40,274 nt of DNA from Clostridiales bacterium (GCA_012840805.1 DUVY01000021.1:1-40274); one strand, 5' to 3'. Counted from the first letter of the stretch, positions 25,649-33,671 are shown. The notes: generated by a model from the sequence alone, not told the origin. Program-made: numbers and translations.

Positions 25649-26943
25649 TGCTCTTTCCCCGTTTGATTTTTTAGCTCTATCTTTAAGACAGTTATATCCT
25701 TGTATTTGGACGGCGCTATGTCCACAAAAGTATATTGCGGATAATTTGTCGCCACCCATTCGGTCATAATATTTAGCTCGCTAAAGTCGTCAAGCATAAT
25801 AATTTTTTGGATGTCTTTTCTGTCTATTGATGGAAACAATAAAGGACCAATGGGGCGCTCGTAAATATGCGCGAATATTATATTATCTTTTTTTGTATAT
25901 CTGCCCCATTCGGGCTTGGGCAAGCCGCTGTCTGTACATCCATAAATACTTTCGCCGTAAACTTTGAGCCAACCGCCTATTTTTTGTAATATCTGTATAC
26001 ACTCTTGCGGAATATTGCCTCTGGCGTCAGGTCCGACATTAAGTATCATATTGCCGCCTTTAGAAACCGCCTCGGTCAATTTTTTTATAATCAAATCGGC
26101 GCTTTTATAATTTTTGTCCGCCGAGTTGTATCCCCAGCTTTCGTTCATTGACACGCAAATTTCCCAAGGCACATGCTCGCCCGCCTCGTTTTTGAGCGCC
26201 TGTGGCGGCATAAGCTGTTCGGGACAGGCAAAATCGCCGCTAAAAATCTCGGGGTTTTGGCTCATAATACCGCCTAAGTTTTCGCCCGAGGCGTCCAATC
26301 TGCTGTTTATTAAAATTTCGGGCTGATAATTACGAATCATCTTCACAAGCTCGCTTGCGCGCCAATACTCGCCTCTATATTGATCATAAGAAAAGTCAAG
26401 CCACATTAGGTCAATCTTGCCATAATTGCTGACAAGCTCTTTTACTTGGGCGTGCATATAGTCCAAATATTTGGAAAAATCTCTCGGCGTATCGTATTTT
26501 GGATTATCGCGCATAGGATGAAAGGGGTCTTTATATGCGGGATAATGCTCGTGACGCCAATCCAACAAAGAATAATACAGCCCTACCTTAAGCCCTTGCG
26601 CCCTGAACGCGTCTAAAAACTCTTTGACTACATCTTTTTTGAGTTTGGTATTGGTTATCTTGTAGTCTGTTAGTTTGCTGTCAAATAGACAAAAACCGTC
26701 ATGGTGTTTTGCCGTCAATACGGCGTATTTCATCCCCGCTTCTTTGGCGCATTTTGCCCAATTATGCGCGTCAAAATCAACGGGGTCAAACATCTCAAAA
26801 TATTGGTCGTAATCTTCATCAGGGATTTTTTGAATGCTTTTTATCCATTCGCCCTTTGCCGCAATGGCGTAAAGCCCCCAATGGATAAACATCCCAAATC
26901 TAAGATTTCTAAACCAAAGGCTGTTTTCAAATCTTTTACTCAT
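25645..26943 (-). CDS. Alpha-L-fucosidase, GH29
   Basis: 432-residue GH29 enzyme that removes terminal alpha-L-fucose. Typical motifs are FGMFIHWGLYAI, VLTAKHHDGFCLFDS and IDLMWLDFS, where Asp183 is the expected nucleophile. No signal peptide, so it acts in the cytoplasm on imported oligosaccharides. The ATG overlaps the GH42 stop by one base (TGATG), indicating coupling; a TTG one codon earlier is less likely. In this operon it probably unmasks galactose under a fucosyl cap. Linkage preference (1,2 or 1,3/1,4) cannot be read here. Confidence 0.93.
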   Translation of the reverse strand: MSKRFENSLWFRNLRFGMFIHWGLYAIAAKGEWIKSIQKIPDEDYDQYFEMFDPVDFDAHNWAKCAKEAGMKYAVLTAKHHDGFCLFDSKLTDYKITNTKLKKDVVKEFLDAFRAQGLKVGLYYSLLDWRHEHYPAYKDPFHPMRDNPKYDTPRDFSKYLDYMHAQVKELVSNYGKIDLMWLDFSYDQYRGEYWRASELVKMIRNYQPEILINSRLDASGENLGGIMSQNPEIFSGDFACPEQLMPPQALKNEAGEHVPWEICVSMNESWGYNSADKNYKSADLIIKKLTEAVSKGGNMILNVGPDARGNIPQECIQILQKIGGWLKVYGESIYGCTDSGLPKPEWGRYTKKDNIIFAHIYERPIGPLLFPSIDRKDIQKIIMLDDFSELNIMTEWVATNYPQYTFVDIAPSKYKDITVLKIELKNQTGKEQ

Positions 26944-28943
26944 CAATCAATCTTCTCCAAACACCTAAAGCTGTATGGTTCTATCTCAATTACCCCCGAT
27001 AGTTTGGTTGATGTTTCAACATCCAAATATTGTCCGTCTAGTTCTACCCAGCCTTTTTCGTAGAATAATTCAATTACGCAATAGCCTATTTTGTCGCCGT
27101 TTCTTCTTTTGATTGCCAATACATTGGAACTTGTCTTTAGCTTAGGCGCGCAATCGGCTTTTTTTAGATAGGTTTTTATTAGCGCTAATAATCGCTCTTG
27201 CTCGGGCATCGCGCCCATTACGACTATTTCGCCTTTTCCTACCTTGCAACCGACTATGGCGGCTTTTTGGTCTATTGACGGGCTCGGCGAATTATACCTA
27301 GCGATAACTTTGTGCTCGGGCTTGGTCAAAAAGACATCGTTCCATATGGTCGTTTTGCTCAATATCCCGTCTTCAAACTCAATGGTATTATTCAAACAAG
27401 TGGACGGAATTTGATAAATATTTTGTATGCCTGTTAAGTCTTCAATAAACCCGAATACCGAATTTCTATACTTCGCGTAATAGCGGTTGCGTATGTCGGT
27501 CAGCGGTCCTGCTATCCAGATCCCGCCTTGGTTAACCCATTCTATAAGCCTAGCGGCAAAATCCCCTTCTTCTATTGATATCAAAAATGGCGAATACAAA
27601 ACTTTGATGCCGTCTAAAGAATTATTGGGATTATGAACGCTCGGCGCTATGCCGTCTTTTAACAAAGGATAATAACAATTTTTAATAATATTTTCGGTAT
27701 AGTGAAATCCCGCTACTACTTTTTGACCTTCAAAGATATTATAGGCGTTGCTTGAAAAGCTCATAGCAAACTCCGCTTTGTCAAGCTCAAACTCGGTCAA
27801 AAATTGTTGGCACTTTTCCAATGTTTGAGCCGCTTGGACGGTTTCGTCAAAAACATGAACGGGCTTGCCTTGCGATGTTATGACCGAAGAATGCATAAGC
27901 TCGGGTCCCGCGTAATGCGCCCTAAACAGCCAATACAAATTCATCTCGCCCCTAAAAGCAAAAGGAATCAAAGTGTTTATATAATTATAACCAATGGGGT
28001 AAAGACTTGGATTGACGCTGTTCGCGCCGTTCGCGGTGGTGGCTGTTTCGGTGTTCCAAAACGGTCTGTCTTTTAGTCGGGACATATAATCCATCCAAAA
28101 CGCGCACTCATAAAAATTTTCCTTAGAGTGATAATGATTAATCATTACCACATCTAGATTTTGATTGGTTATATAATGGTCCTGACTTACAAAGGTCATC
28201 ATATCCGTTCCGATTGGAACTTTTATGCCGTTTTCTCTTAAGATGTCGGCTTGGCGGGATATAAAATTGGCGTTGCTACGCATTTGAAAATCTATGTATT
28301 CGGTAGTAAAAGCCGGATGAGAGCCCCAATCTTTGATTTTGGGATACTCTATTTGGTCAAAGGCGCTATATTCTATGCTCCAAATTCTAAGCGCCATTTG
28401 TTTATTGAGATTGTCTATTGTTTTGTATTTTTTCTTAAGATGCTTGTAAAACTCCTTCATACAAAAATCGCAATGACAGCCTTGAAGCCAGGGATAGATT
28501 TCGTTATCTATTTGCCAGCCTATGACAGCCTCGTGGTCTTTAAAGTACTGCGCCATCTTAGATACTATCTTTTGGACATAGCTATTAAAGACCGGGCTGT
28601 TGGGGCAGCCGTGTCCGCGCCCGCCGTGAACAGCGTATGAGCCATTGTCATCGCGCCTTAAAATTTCGGGGTGTTTTTTAGTAAGCCATATAGGAGGAGT
28701 ATTGGAAGGAGTGCAAAGAATGCTGTAAATGCCGTTTTGATACAGCTTGTCAACTACTTTTTTGAGCCATTTAAAATTATATTGTCCCTCTTGAGGTTCA
28801 AATACGCTCCACGCGAATTCGCCCATCCGCATAACATTAAGACGGGCTTTTTTCATATATTCTATGTCTTCGTCTATGGTTTCAAAATAATATACCTCAG
28901 GATAATACGCCGCTCCTAAATATAAATTTTTTTTTGACATCAT
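26943..28943 (-). CDS. Beta-galactosidase, GH42
   Basis: 666-residue GH42 enzyme. The acid/base is Glu148 (IGWQIDNE) and the nucleophile Glu299 (FWNTETA). The zinc site of the family is complete: Cys113, Cys156, Cys158 and Cys161. The trimerisation/glutamine-amidotransferase-like domain (about 385-590) and a C-terminal beta domain follow. No signal peptide. AAGAGAG precedes the tandem ATGATG. In context it would release beta-linked galactose exposed by the fucosidase; plant arabinogalactan or milk-type substrates are alternatives. Confidence 0.94.
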   Translation of the reverse strand: MMSKKNLYLGAAYYPEVYYFETIDEDIEYMKKARLNVMRMGEFAWSVFEPQEGQYNFKWLKKVVDKLYQNGIYSILCTPSNTPPIWLTKKHPEILRRDDNGSYAVHGGRGHGCPNSPVFNSYVQKIVSKMAQYFKDHEAVIGWQIDNEIYPWLQGCHCDFCMKEFYKHLKKKYKTIDNLNKQMALRIWSIEYSAFDQIEYPKIKDWGSHPAFTTEYIDFQMRSNANFISRQADILRENGIKVPIGTDMMTFVSQDHYITNQNLDVVMINHYHSKENFYECAFWMDYMSRLKDRPFWNTETATTANGANSVNPSLYPIGYNYINTLIPFAFRGEMNLYWLFRAHYAGPELMHSSVITSQGKPVHVFDETVQAAQTLEKCQQFLTEFELDKAEFAMSFSSNAYNIFEGQKVVAGFHYTENIIKNCYYPLLKDGIAPSVHNPNNSLDGIKVLYSPFLISIEEGDFAARLIEWVNQGGIWIAGPLTDIRNRYYAKYRNSVFGFIEDLTGIQNIYQIPSTCLNNTIEFEDGILSKTTIWNDVFLTKPEHKVIARYNSPSPSIDQKAAIVGCKVGKGEIVVMGAMPEQERLLALIKTYLKKADCAPKLKTSSNVLAIKRRNGDKIGYCVIELFYEKGWVELDGQYLDVETSTKLSGVIEIEPYSFRCLEKID

Positions 28944-28996
28944 TTCTCTCTTAATCTATTGTAGCAGATTGTTTTGGTTTTGTAAATAGCGTTTTT

Positions 28997-31288
28997 TTAT
29001 TTTAATGAAACCGTTATGTTGTTTGATTCTGCCTCAAGCATCAAGCCGCGTTCTGTGACTTTGGCTTGCGCGCCTTGAATTTCGGCGTTTTTTATCCCGT
29101 TAAGAAGTATATATTTTACTTCGCCTTGAGTTATTATGTTGATAACATCTTGTTCTTTAGTCGCGTTTACTTTGGCTTGTCTTTTTTGGTCATAAGTATT
29201 AACAACGCACTCAGCGCGGGATTGAAGATTAAATATCTCATATACCGTATCGGCGATATAATCGTAATCAGGGCGGTCATTGACGCTTCCTTTGGGAATA
29301 ATGCTGTCGGAACGAACATACATAGGCAGCGAGAAAAAGTCATATTGCTTTTTGTGCCATCTGCCGCCTTGAAGTTTTTCGCCGCTTAGATAATGAACCC
29401 ATTCGCCCTCGGGCAAATAAAACTCGCACCAATTGTCTTTGGATAGCACGGGCGCGACCAATATATCTTTTCCAAACATATACTGTCTGTCTAGGTATTT
29501 GCAGGTGGGCTCGTCAAACTCAAAAAACATCGGTCGCATAATAGGCGTGCCTTTTTGGTGCGCTGTTATAGACGCTTGATATATGTAAGGCATTAACGAG
29601 CATTTTAGATTGGTAAAAAACCTTAAAACATCGCAGGCTTCCTCGTCATAGACCCAAGGCACTCTATACGCGCCCGAACCGTGCAGTCTGCTGTGCGACG
29701 ACAAAAGCCCAAAGGCGACCCACCTTTTGTATATATCGGGCGGCGAATTGTTTTCGAATCCGCCTATATCGTGGCTCCAATAACCAAAACCGCTACACAT
29801 CAAGGACAGTCCGCCCCTTAGGCTTTCCGCCATAGAATTGTATGTGGAATTACAATCTCCGCCCCAATGAACAGGAAACTTTTGTCCGCCCGCGCAAGCG
29901 CTTCTGGCAAATAATATCGCCTCGTTTATGCCCTTTTTTCTTTGCAACAACTCAAAGACGCAGGCGTTATATAAATAAGTGTAATAATTGTGCATTGCCC
30001 TAGGGTCAGAGCCGTCATAATAAACCGCGTCTTCGGGGATTTTTTCGCCAAAATCGGTCTTAAAAGAGTCCACGCCCATATCTATTAATTTTTCAAGTTT
30101 GTCCGAATACCATTGGCGCGCTTGGGGATTGGTAAAGTCCACTATCGCCATGCCCGCCTGCCATTCATCGCGTTGGTATATCCGCCCGTCCGCGCGCTTT
30201 AAGAAGTAGCCGTTTTTTAGGCCTTCTTCAAACATCTGCGTTTTTTGGGCAATATATGGATTAATCCAAACGCATATTTTTAGACCTTTTTTGCGAAGCC
30301 TTTTTAGCATGCCTTCTGGGTCGGGGAACGAATCCTTATCCCATACCAAGCTGGTCCATTCAAATTCCTTCATCCAAAAACAATCAAAATGAAAAGTGCT
30401 CAAAGGAATCTGGCGCCTTTGCATTTCGTCTATAAAGAAATTAACAGTTTTTTCGTCGTAATTGGTGGTAAACGAAGTTGACAGCCAAAGCCCATACGAC
30501 CAAGGCGGCAATAACGCGGGTCTGCCGGTTAATTGGGTGTATTTGTCCAAAATATCAGCGGGCGTTTTGCCGTATATGATTACATACTCCAGCTCTTCGT
30601 CAGCCACGGAAAATTGGGTTTCCTCTACCTTTTCGCTTCCTATCTCAAACGAAACAAGGTCGGGCGTGTTGACAAAAATCCCATAGCCCTTGCTACTCAT
30701 AAAAAAAGGCACATTTTTGTAAGACATCTCGCTTGCCGTTCCGCCGTCCACATTCCATATATCTATGGACTGGCCGTTCTTGATAAAGGGCGTAAATCTC
30801 TCGCCGCCGCCATAGATGCATTCGCCCACGTCAAGCTCTAAGCCATTGACCAAGTATCTGGTTTGTGTGTGTTTGTCCGTCATTATTGACAAAGATTTGT
30901 CCAAATAACCCGTAAGCTTTTTATCGCCCGCGAAAAACGATATATTAAACGGCTTTTTTTGGGCGCGCATCGTAAGGTTGCCAGAGGTCAACTCAGCGCC
31001 GCTTTCGGTTATGCGGATGTCTATATTTTTGCGTTCCCATTCAAATTTTTTGATATTTCTTTTGCCGCCTTTGTGACCGATTAGCCTTATGCTTATACAA
31101 TCTTGAAGCGGAGAATACGCTTCTATAGTCAAAAGACCCAAATTAAGCGTATGATAACGAAATTCAATGTTTCTAAACGGACAATACATAGTCAGCAAGT
31201 TTTGGGATTGTCTTATATCCCTGATTTCTCGCGCGTACTCAGCATTAAATTTTTCTTTTACTGTCCAAAGCCCTTCCGTAAATTTCAT
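28997..31288 (-). CDS. yicI: Alpha-xylosidase, GH31 (YicI-like)
   Basis: 763-residue GH31 enzyme, very like E. coli YicI throughout. The nucleophile is Asp412 in FKTDFGEKIPED and the acid/base Asp478 in FPVHWGGDCNS; YicI uses the equivalents Asp416 and Asp482. The YicI-type insert signature YGGGERFTPFIKNGQ and KSLLSSHSRLHG-like LLSSHSRLHGSGAYRVPW are conserved. It should cleave alpha-1,6-xylose from isoprimeverose-type ends of xyloglucan oligosaccharides. Cytoplasmic (no signal peptide). First gene of the operon, with AAGGGG before the ATG and a terminator-like hairpin in its leader. Confidence 0.95.
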   Translation of the reverse strand: MKFTEGLWTVKEKFNAEYAREIRDIRQSQNLLTMYCPFRNIEFRYHTLNLGLLTIEAYSPLQDCISIRLIGHKGGKRNIKKFEWERKNIDIRITESGAELTSGNLTMRAQKKPFNISFFAGDKKLTGYLDKSLSIMTDKHTQTRYLVNGLELDVGECIYGGGERFTPFIKNGQSIDIWNVDGGTASEMSYKNVPFFMSSKGYGIFVNTPDLVSFEIGSEKVEETQFSVADEELEYVIIYGKTPADILDKYTQLTGRPALLPPWSYGLWLSTSFTTNYDEKTVNFFIDEMQRRQIPLSTFHFDCFWMKEFEWTSLVWDKDSFPDPEGMLKRLRKKGLKICVWINPYIAQKTQMFEEGLKNGYFLKRADGRIYQRDEWQAGMAIVDFTNPQARQWYSDKLEKLIDMGVDSFKTDFGEKIPEDAVYYDGSDPRAMHNYYTYLYNACVFELLQRKKGINEAILFARSACAGGQKFPVHWGGDCNSTYNSMAESLRGGLSLMCSGFGYWSHDIGGFENNSPPDIYKRWVAFGLLSSHSRLHGSGAYRVPWVYDEEACDVLRFFTNLKCSLMPYIYQASITAHQKGTPIMRPMFFEFDEPTCKYLDRQYMFGKDILVAPVLSKDNWCEFYLPEGEWVHYLSGEKLQGGRWHKKQYDFFSLPMYVRSDSIIPKGSVNDRPDYDYIADTVYEIFNLQSRAECVVNTYDQKRQAKVNATKEQDVINIITQGEVKYILLNGIKNAEIQGAQAKVTERGLMLEAESNNITVSLK

Positions 31289-31316
31289 GCTATCCCCTTC
31301 TTAAATAATATTTTTT

Positions 31317-31357
31317 AAAAAAGGCTAAGGGGCAAGAAATTTGCCCTAAGCCTTTTT
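31317..31357 (-). terminator. Leader terminator (attenuator) before GH31 operon
   Basis: On the minus strand a 12-bp stem (GGCTTAGGGCAA with TTGCCCCTTAGCC, one bulge) is followed by six T residues and lies only about 15 nt upstream of the GH31 Shine-Dalgarno sequence. There is no minus-strand gene upstream before degV, so it cannot serve a preceding gene. The upstream segment 31457-31466 (AAAAGGCTAA in the leader) is fully complementary to its 3' half. The plus strand also ends in T residues. Confidence 0.7.
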
Positions 31358-31465
31358 ATTAAAAATCTAAAGTGTAAAAAAGTTTTCATAGCCATATTAC
31401 AAATTAATTTTTTATGCCAATATTTGTCATAAGATTAAGCGATTAATTTTAAGTTATTAGCCTTT

Positions 31466-31477
31466 TAAAGCGCTTTA
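31466..31477. promoter_or_regulatory. cre-like palindrome (CcpA site candidate)
   Basis: TAAAGCGCTTTA is a perfect palindrome with the AAAGCGCTTT core of high-affinity catabolite responsive elements. It is in the leader between the proposed GH31 promoter and start, a position where CcpA could block elongation. The flanking T-G and C-A bases of the full consensus are missing. Confidence 0.45.
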
Positions 31478-31535
31478 TAAACACCATTTTACCATTATTT
31501 TGATAAATTTTGCAAGTTTTTTGATGCGCATACAA

Positions 31536-31564
31536 ATATTGTTACAAAAATTATCTATTGACAA
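31536..31564 (-). promoter_or_regulatory. Putative promoter of the sugar operon
   Basis: Minus strand TTGTCA (31559-31564) and CAATAT (31536-31541), spacer 17 bp. The poor -10 fits a promoter needing an activator. Initiation near 31529 would give a leader of about 240 nt. Confidence 0.4.
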
Positions 31565-31587
31565 AACAATTTAAAATATATTAATAT
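31558..31587 (+). promoter_or_regulatory. Putative promoter of araC
   Basis: TTGACA (31558-31563) is a perfect -35; TAATAT (31582-31587) at 18 bp is a fair -10. Its -35 box overlaps that of the divergent operon promoter almost exactly. Confidence 0.5.
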
Positions 31588-31708
31588 TGTTATATAAAGA
31601 TTATAAAGTCTGTTTGCCAAAAAATATATGTCAATTATTTTAAAGTTAAGCCAAAAATTGCTCTTCAAAACTGATTAACAGATGTTTTGGTTTTTGTGGG
31701 AGGGGAAA

Positions 31709-32545
31709 ATGAAAGAAGAAATGGTCAATTCTATGTATGAGTTATTAAGAGATAGGGGTAACGACCTTTATATACAGTATGCCGATTTTGATCATTGCGA
31801 TGTGCATTTTCATCAATGTATAGAGCTTGCTTTGCTGGAAGCAGGCGAGATGGTAATTACCGTCAACGGCAAAAGCGAAGCGTTTAGAAGAGGGCAAAAG
31901 GGTCTGGCTTTTATCGCCAGTTATGATGTGCACCATATCTTGCGTTCTGATGACAGTAAAATTATTGTCTGCATTATTCCGGCTTTCTTTTTGAAAGGTT
32001 TTTTTGAAGCGGCGGACGAACTCAATTATCAAAGCTGTTTTATTAAAGACCAAGAGTTTATAGATAAAATTTGGCTATTGCTCAAAGAATTGATGGAACA
32101 TAAAAAAAGCAATCTCTTGTTGGTAAAAGGCATAGTCTATACTATTTTGGGGCATTTGATTGAAAGCAAAATGCTAAAAACCGCCAATGACCCCGCGCCC
32201 AATCAATTGACCCAAAAGGTGTTGGAATATTTAAACAATAACTTCAAATCAAAAATTACATTGGACACTTTGGCGGCAGAGTTCAATTACAGCAAATATT
32301 ATTTTTCTAAGATATTTAATCAATATTTCGCGTGCAATCTTTCAACCTATGTCAATATGTTAAGAGCGACCTATGTCGCCGCTCAACTAAACGAAAACTC
32401 CGCCGAAAAAAATATAGTGGAATTGGCGTTTGATGCGGGCTTTGATAGTATGAGAACATTTTACCGTAGCTTTTATCAATTATTCAAAACAAGTCCCAAA
32501 AATTTTAAAAAGCAGATGTATTGTCAACAAAAAGCCATCAAATAG
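31709..32545 (+). CDS. AraC family transcriptional regulator
   Basis: 278 residues: an N-terminal cupin-type sensor domain (HCDVHFHQCIELALLEAGEM, His29, His33 and His35 near the pocket) and a C-terminal double helix-turn-helix (about 175-275; ITLDTLAAEFNYSKYYFSKI and IVELAFDAGFDSMRTFYRSF). The start is set at 31709, where GGGAGGGG is spaced correctly; the ORF could begin 9 codons earlier. Divergent from the sugar operon, so it probably activates it when an oligosaccharide or sugar binds. Its ribosome binding site and start (GGGGAAAATGA, 31702-31712) are perfectly complementary to the proposed small RNAs. Confidence 0.93.
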   Translation: MKEEMVNSMYELLRDRGNDLYIQYADFDHCDVHFHQCIELALLEAGEMVITVNGKSEAFRRGQKGLAFIASYDVHHILRSDDSKIIVCIIPAFFLKGFFEAADELNYQSCFIKDQEFIDKIWLLLKELMEHKKSNLLLVKGIVYTILGHLIESKMLKTANDPAPNQLTQKVLEYLNNNFKSKITLDTLAAEFNYSKYYFSKIFNQYFACNLSTYVNMLRATYVAAQLNENSAEKNIVELAFDAGFDSMRTFYRSFYQLFKTSPKNFKKQMYCQQKAIK

Positions 32546-32589
32546 CGGATAAAAATAGCCTTAATTTTAGAATAAAAAGTTGAGAAAAT

Positions 32590-32623
32590 AAAAAAATGAA
32601 GCGGCTTAAAAATAAGCCGCTTC
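32590..32623 (-). terminator. Terminator of small RNA B
   Basis: Perfect 11-bp stem GAAGCGGCTTA (32598-32608) with TAAGCCGCTTC (32613-32623), 4-nt loop. On minus it is followed by A and then seven T residues (32596-32590); on plus there is no T tract, so it is directed at minus-strand transcripts (the small RNA and any degV read-through). Confidence 0.9.
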
Positions 32624-32690
32624 AAATATATATGATAAGGGGGAAAATGATGAGCTATTTGATTTTGTTGTCCATACCATCTAGCTTACG
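32590..32690 (-). ncRNA. Putative C-rich small RNA, copy B
   Basis: Proposed stand-alone RNA of about 100 nt between degV and the convergent araC gene. It has a perfect TTGACA-N17-TATAAT promoter 59 bp past the degV stop and a strong terminator. The block 32630-32664 (core CATCATTTTCCCCCTTAT) is 33/35 identical to copy A at 22703-22737, while promoter-proximal and hairpin sequences differ, suggesting selection on the core. The core looks like an unpaired antisense to Shine-Dalgarno plus AUG, as in C-rich regulatory RNAs of Firmicutes (RsaE/RoxS, csRNAs). A competing reading, an 18-codon peptide on plus from 32648, is less likely. Confidence 0.65.
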
Positions 32691-32725
32691 AATTGAATTA
32701 TAATATCAATTTAATTTCTTGTCAA
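32691..32725 (-). promoter_or_regulatory. Consensus promoter of small RNA B with palindrome
   Basis: Minus strand TTGACA (32720-32725), 17-bp spacer, TATAAT (32697-32702): perfect sigma-A consensus. An inverted repeat AATTGA (32691-32696) / TCAATT (32706-32711) brackets the -10 box and could be a repressor site. Confidence 0.8.
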
Positions 32726-32783
32726 CTCTTTTGGGTGACTTTATTACACAATTTGAGAACAAATGTGTGACAGTTCTTTCCAA

Positions 32784-33671
32784 TTATTTTTGAGGATCTA
32801 TTTTTATTCTTTTTTCGCCCTCAAAGACTAACCCAATCGTTCCTGGTCCGGTATGTGTTCCTATAATTGGTCCTATGTAACCTATCTTTACCTCTTTGAC
32901 CAAATTTTCTTCCAAAAGCATATTTTTAAGTTCTTGGGCGGTTTCAATATCGTCCGCGTGCGCGATATACGCCTTGGATACGTCTTTTTTGGCGTATTCT
33001 TTGAACGCGTTGACAGCGTATTTTAATGTTTTAGTCGCGCCGCGTTCTTTGTCAAAAGGAACAAGCTGTCCTTTGTGATTGATAATTATTATGGGACGAA
33101 TGCCCAATACCGAGCCTACCATAGCGACCGCTGGACTTACCCGTCCGCCTCTTTTTAAATGGAACAAATCTTTCGCAAATATAAAATGATGCAGCCTTTC
33201 AATAACTTCTTCTAGATATTGGGCTGTTTCTTGGGCGCTCTTTCCCTCGTCTCTTAGTTGTCGGGCTACGTCTAGAATATACCTTTGACCTTGAGTCGCA
33301 GCTTTGGAGTCAATGGCATAAATTTTGCGGTCGGGATATTTTTCCATTACCTCTTTTGCCGCTAATTGCGCGTTAACGGCGGTATTGGATAATCCGCCCG
33401 ATAAAGCGATATGGACGATATCGCCTTTTTCTTCTTTAATTAATTTCTCAAAATATTCGGCCGTTTCAAAGGGCGACAATTGCGTGGTCTTGGACATTTT
33501 GCCCGACCTTAAAACTCCGTAAAAATCCCTATACTCTTGGTCGCTGTCATAATGATCTCTATACTCGACATCGTCAATAATGTAAGCCATAGAGATATAC
33601 TTTATATTGTGCGTCTTTAACTCGCTTTTGTGGCAATCGCAACAAGAATCTGAAGATAAAATAAAACTCAT
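32784..33671 (-). CDS. DegV family fatty-acid-binding protein
   Basis: 295-residue DegV-fold protein. The N-terminal SSDSCCDCHKSEL replaces the usual TDSxxDL signature and is unusually cysteine-rich (Cys9, Cys10 and Cys12). SKTTQLSPFE, the HIALSGGLSNTAVNAQLAA lipid-phosphate loop and KRGGRVSPAVAMVGSVLGIRPI region are typical. Homologues (FakB) bind a fatty acid for phosphorylation by FakA; no fakA is nearby, so its lipid role is inferred. AAGGAG precedes the ATG. Monocistronic, with the small RNA B promoter just after its stop. Confidence 0.92.
   Translation of the reverse strand: MSFILSSDSCCDCHKSELKTHNIKYISMAYIIDDVEYRDHYDSDQEYRDFYGVLRSGKMSKTTQLSPFETAEYFEKLIKEEKGDIVHIALSGGLSNTAVNAQLAAKEVMEKYPDRKIYAIDSKAATQGQRYILDVARQLRDEGKSAQETAQYLEEVIERLHHFIFAKDLFHLKRGGRVSPAVAMVGSVLGIRPIIIINHKGQLVPFDKERGATKTLKYAVNAFKEYAKKDVSKAYIAHADDIETAQELKNMLLEENLVKEVKIGYIGPIIGTHTGPGTIGLVFEGEKRIKIDPQK

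Larger units (their letters stand above)
31535..31592. repeat. Direct repeats between GH31 and araC
   Basis: AATATTGTTA occurs at 31535-31544 and 31583-31592, same strand, 48 bp apart, on both sides of the paired -35 boxes. AraC-type activators often bind such direct repeats; this is a candidate operator pair. The 420-bp gap 31289-31708 holds these, the promoters, the palindrome and the leader terminator, and no gene. Confidence 0.45.

Noticed and set aside
25649-25759. Longer xylulokinase start overlapping the fucosidase gene by more than 100 bp
   Set aside because: The family begins at [10 protein letters not shown], which has a ribosome binding site and an ATGA overlap with the fucosidase stop.
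32648-32704. 18-codon ORF on plus with AAGGGGG before ATGATG, also beginning in the same way at 22722 on minus
   Set aside because: The shared block does look like a ribosome binding site plus start codon, but the two frames diverge after six codons, one runs antisense through queT, and the promoter and terminators lie on the opposite strand. The antisense small-RNA reading explains more.
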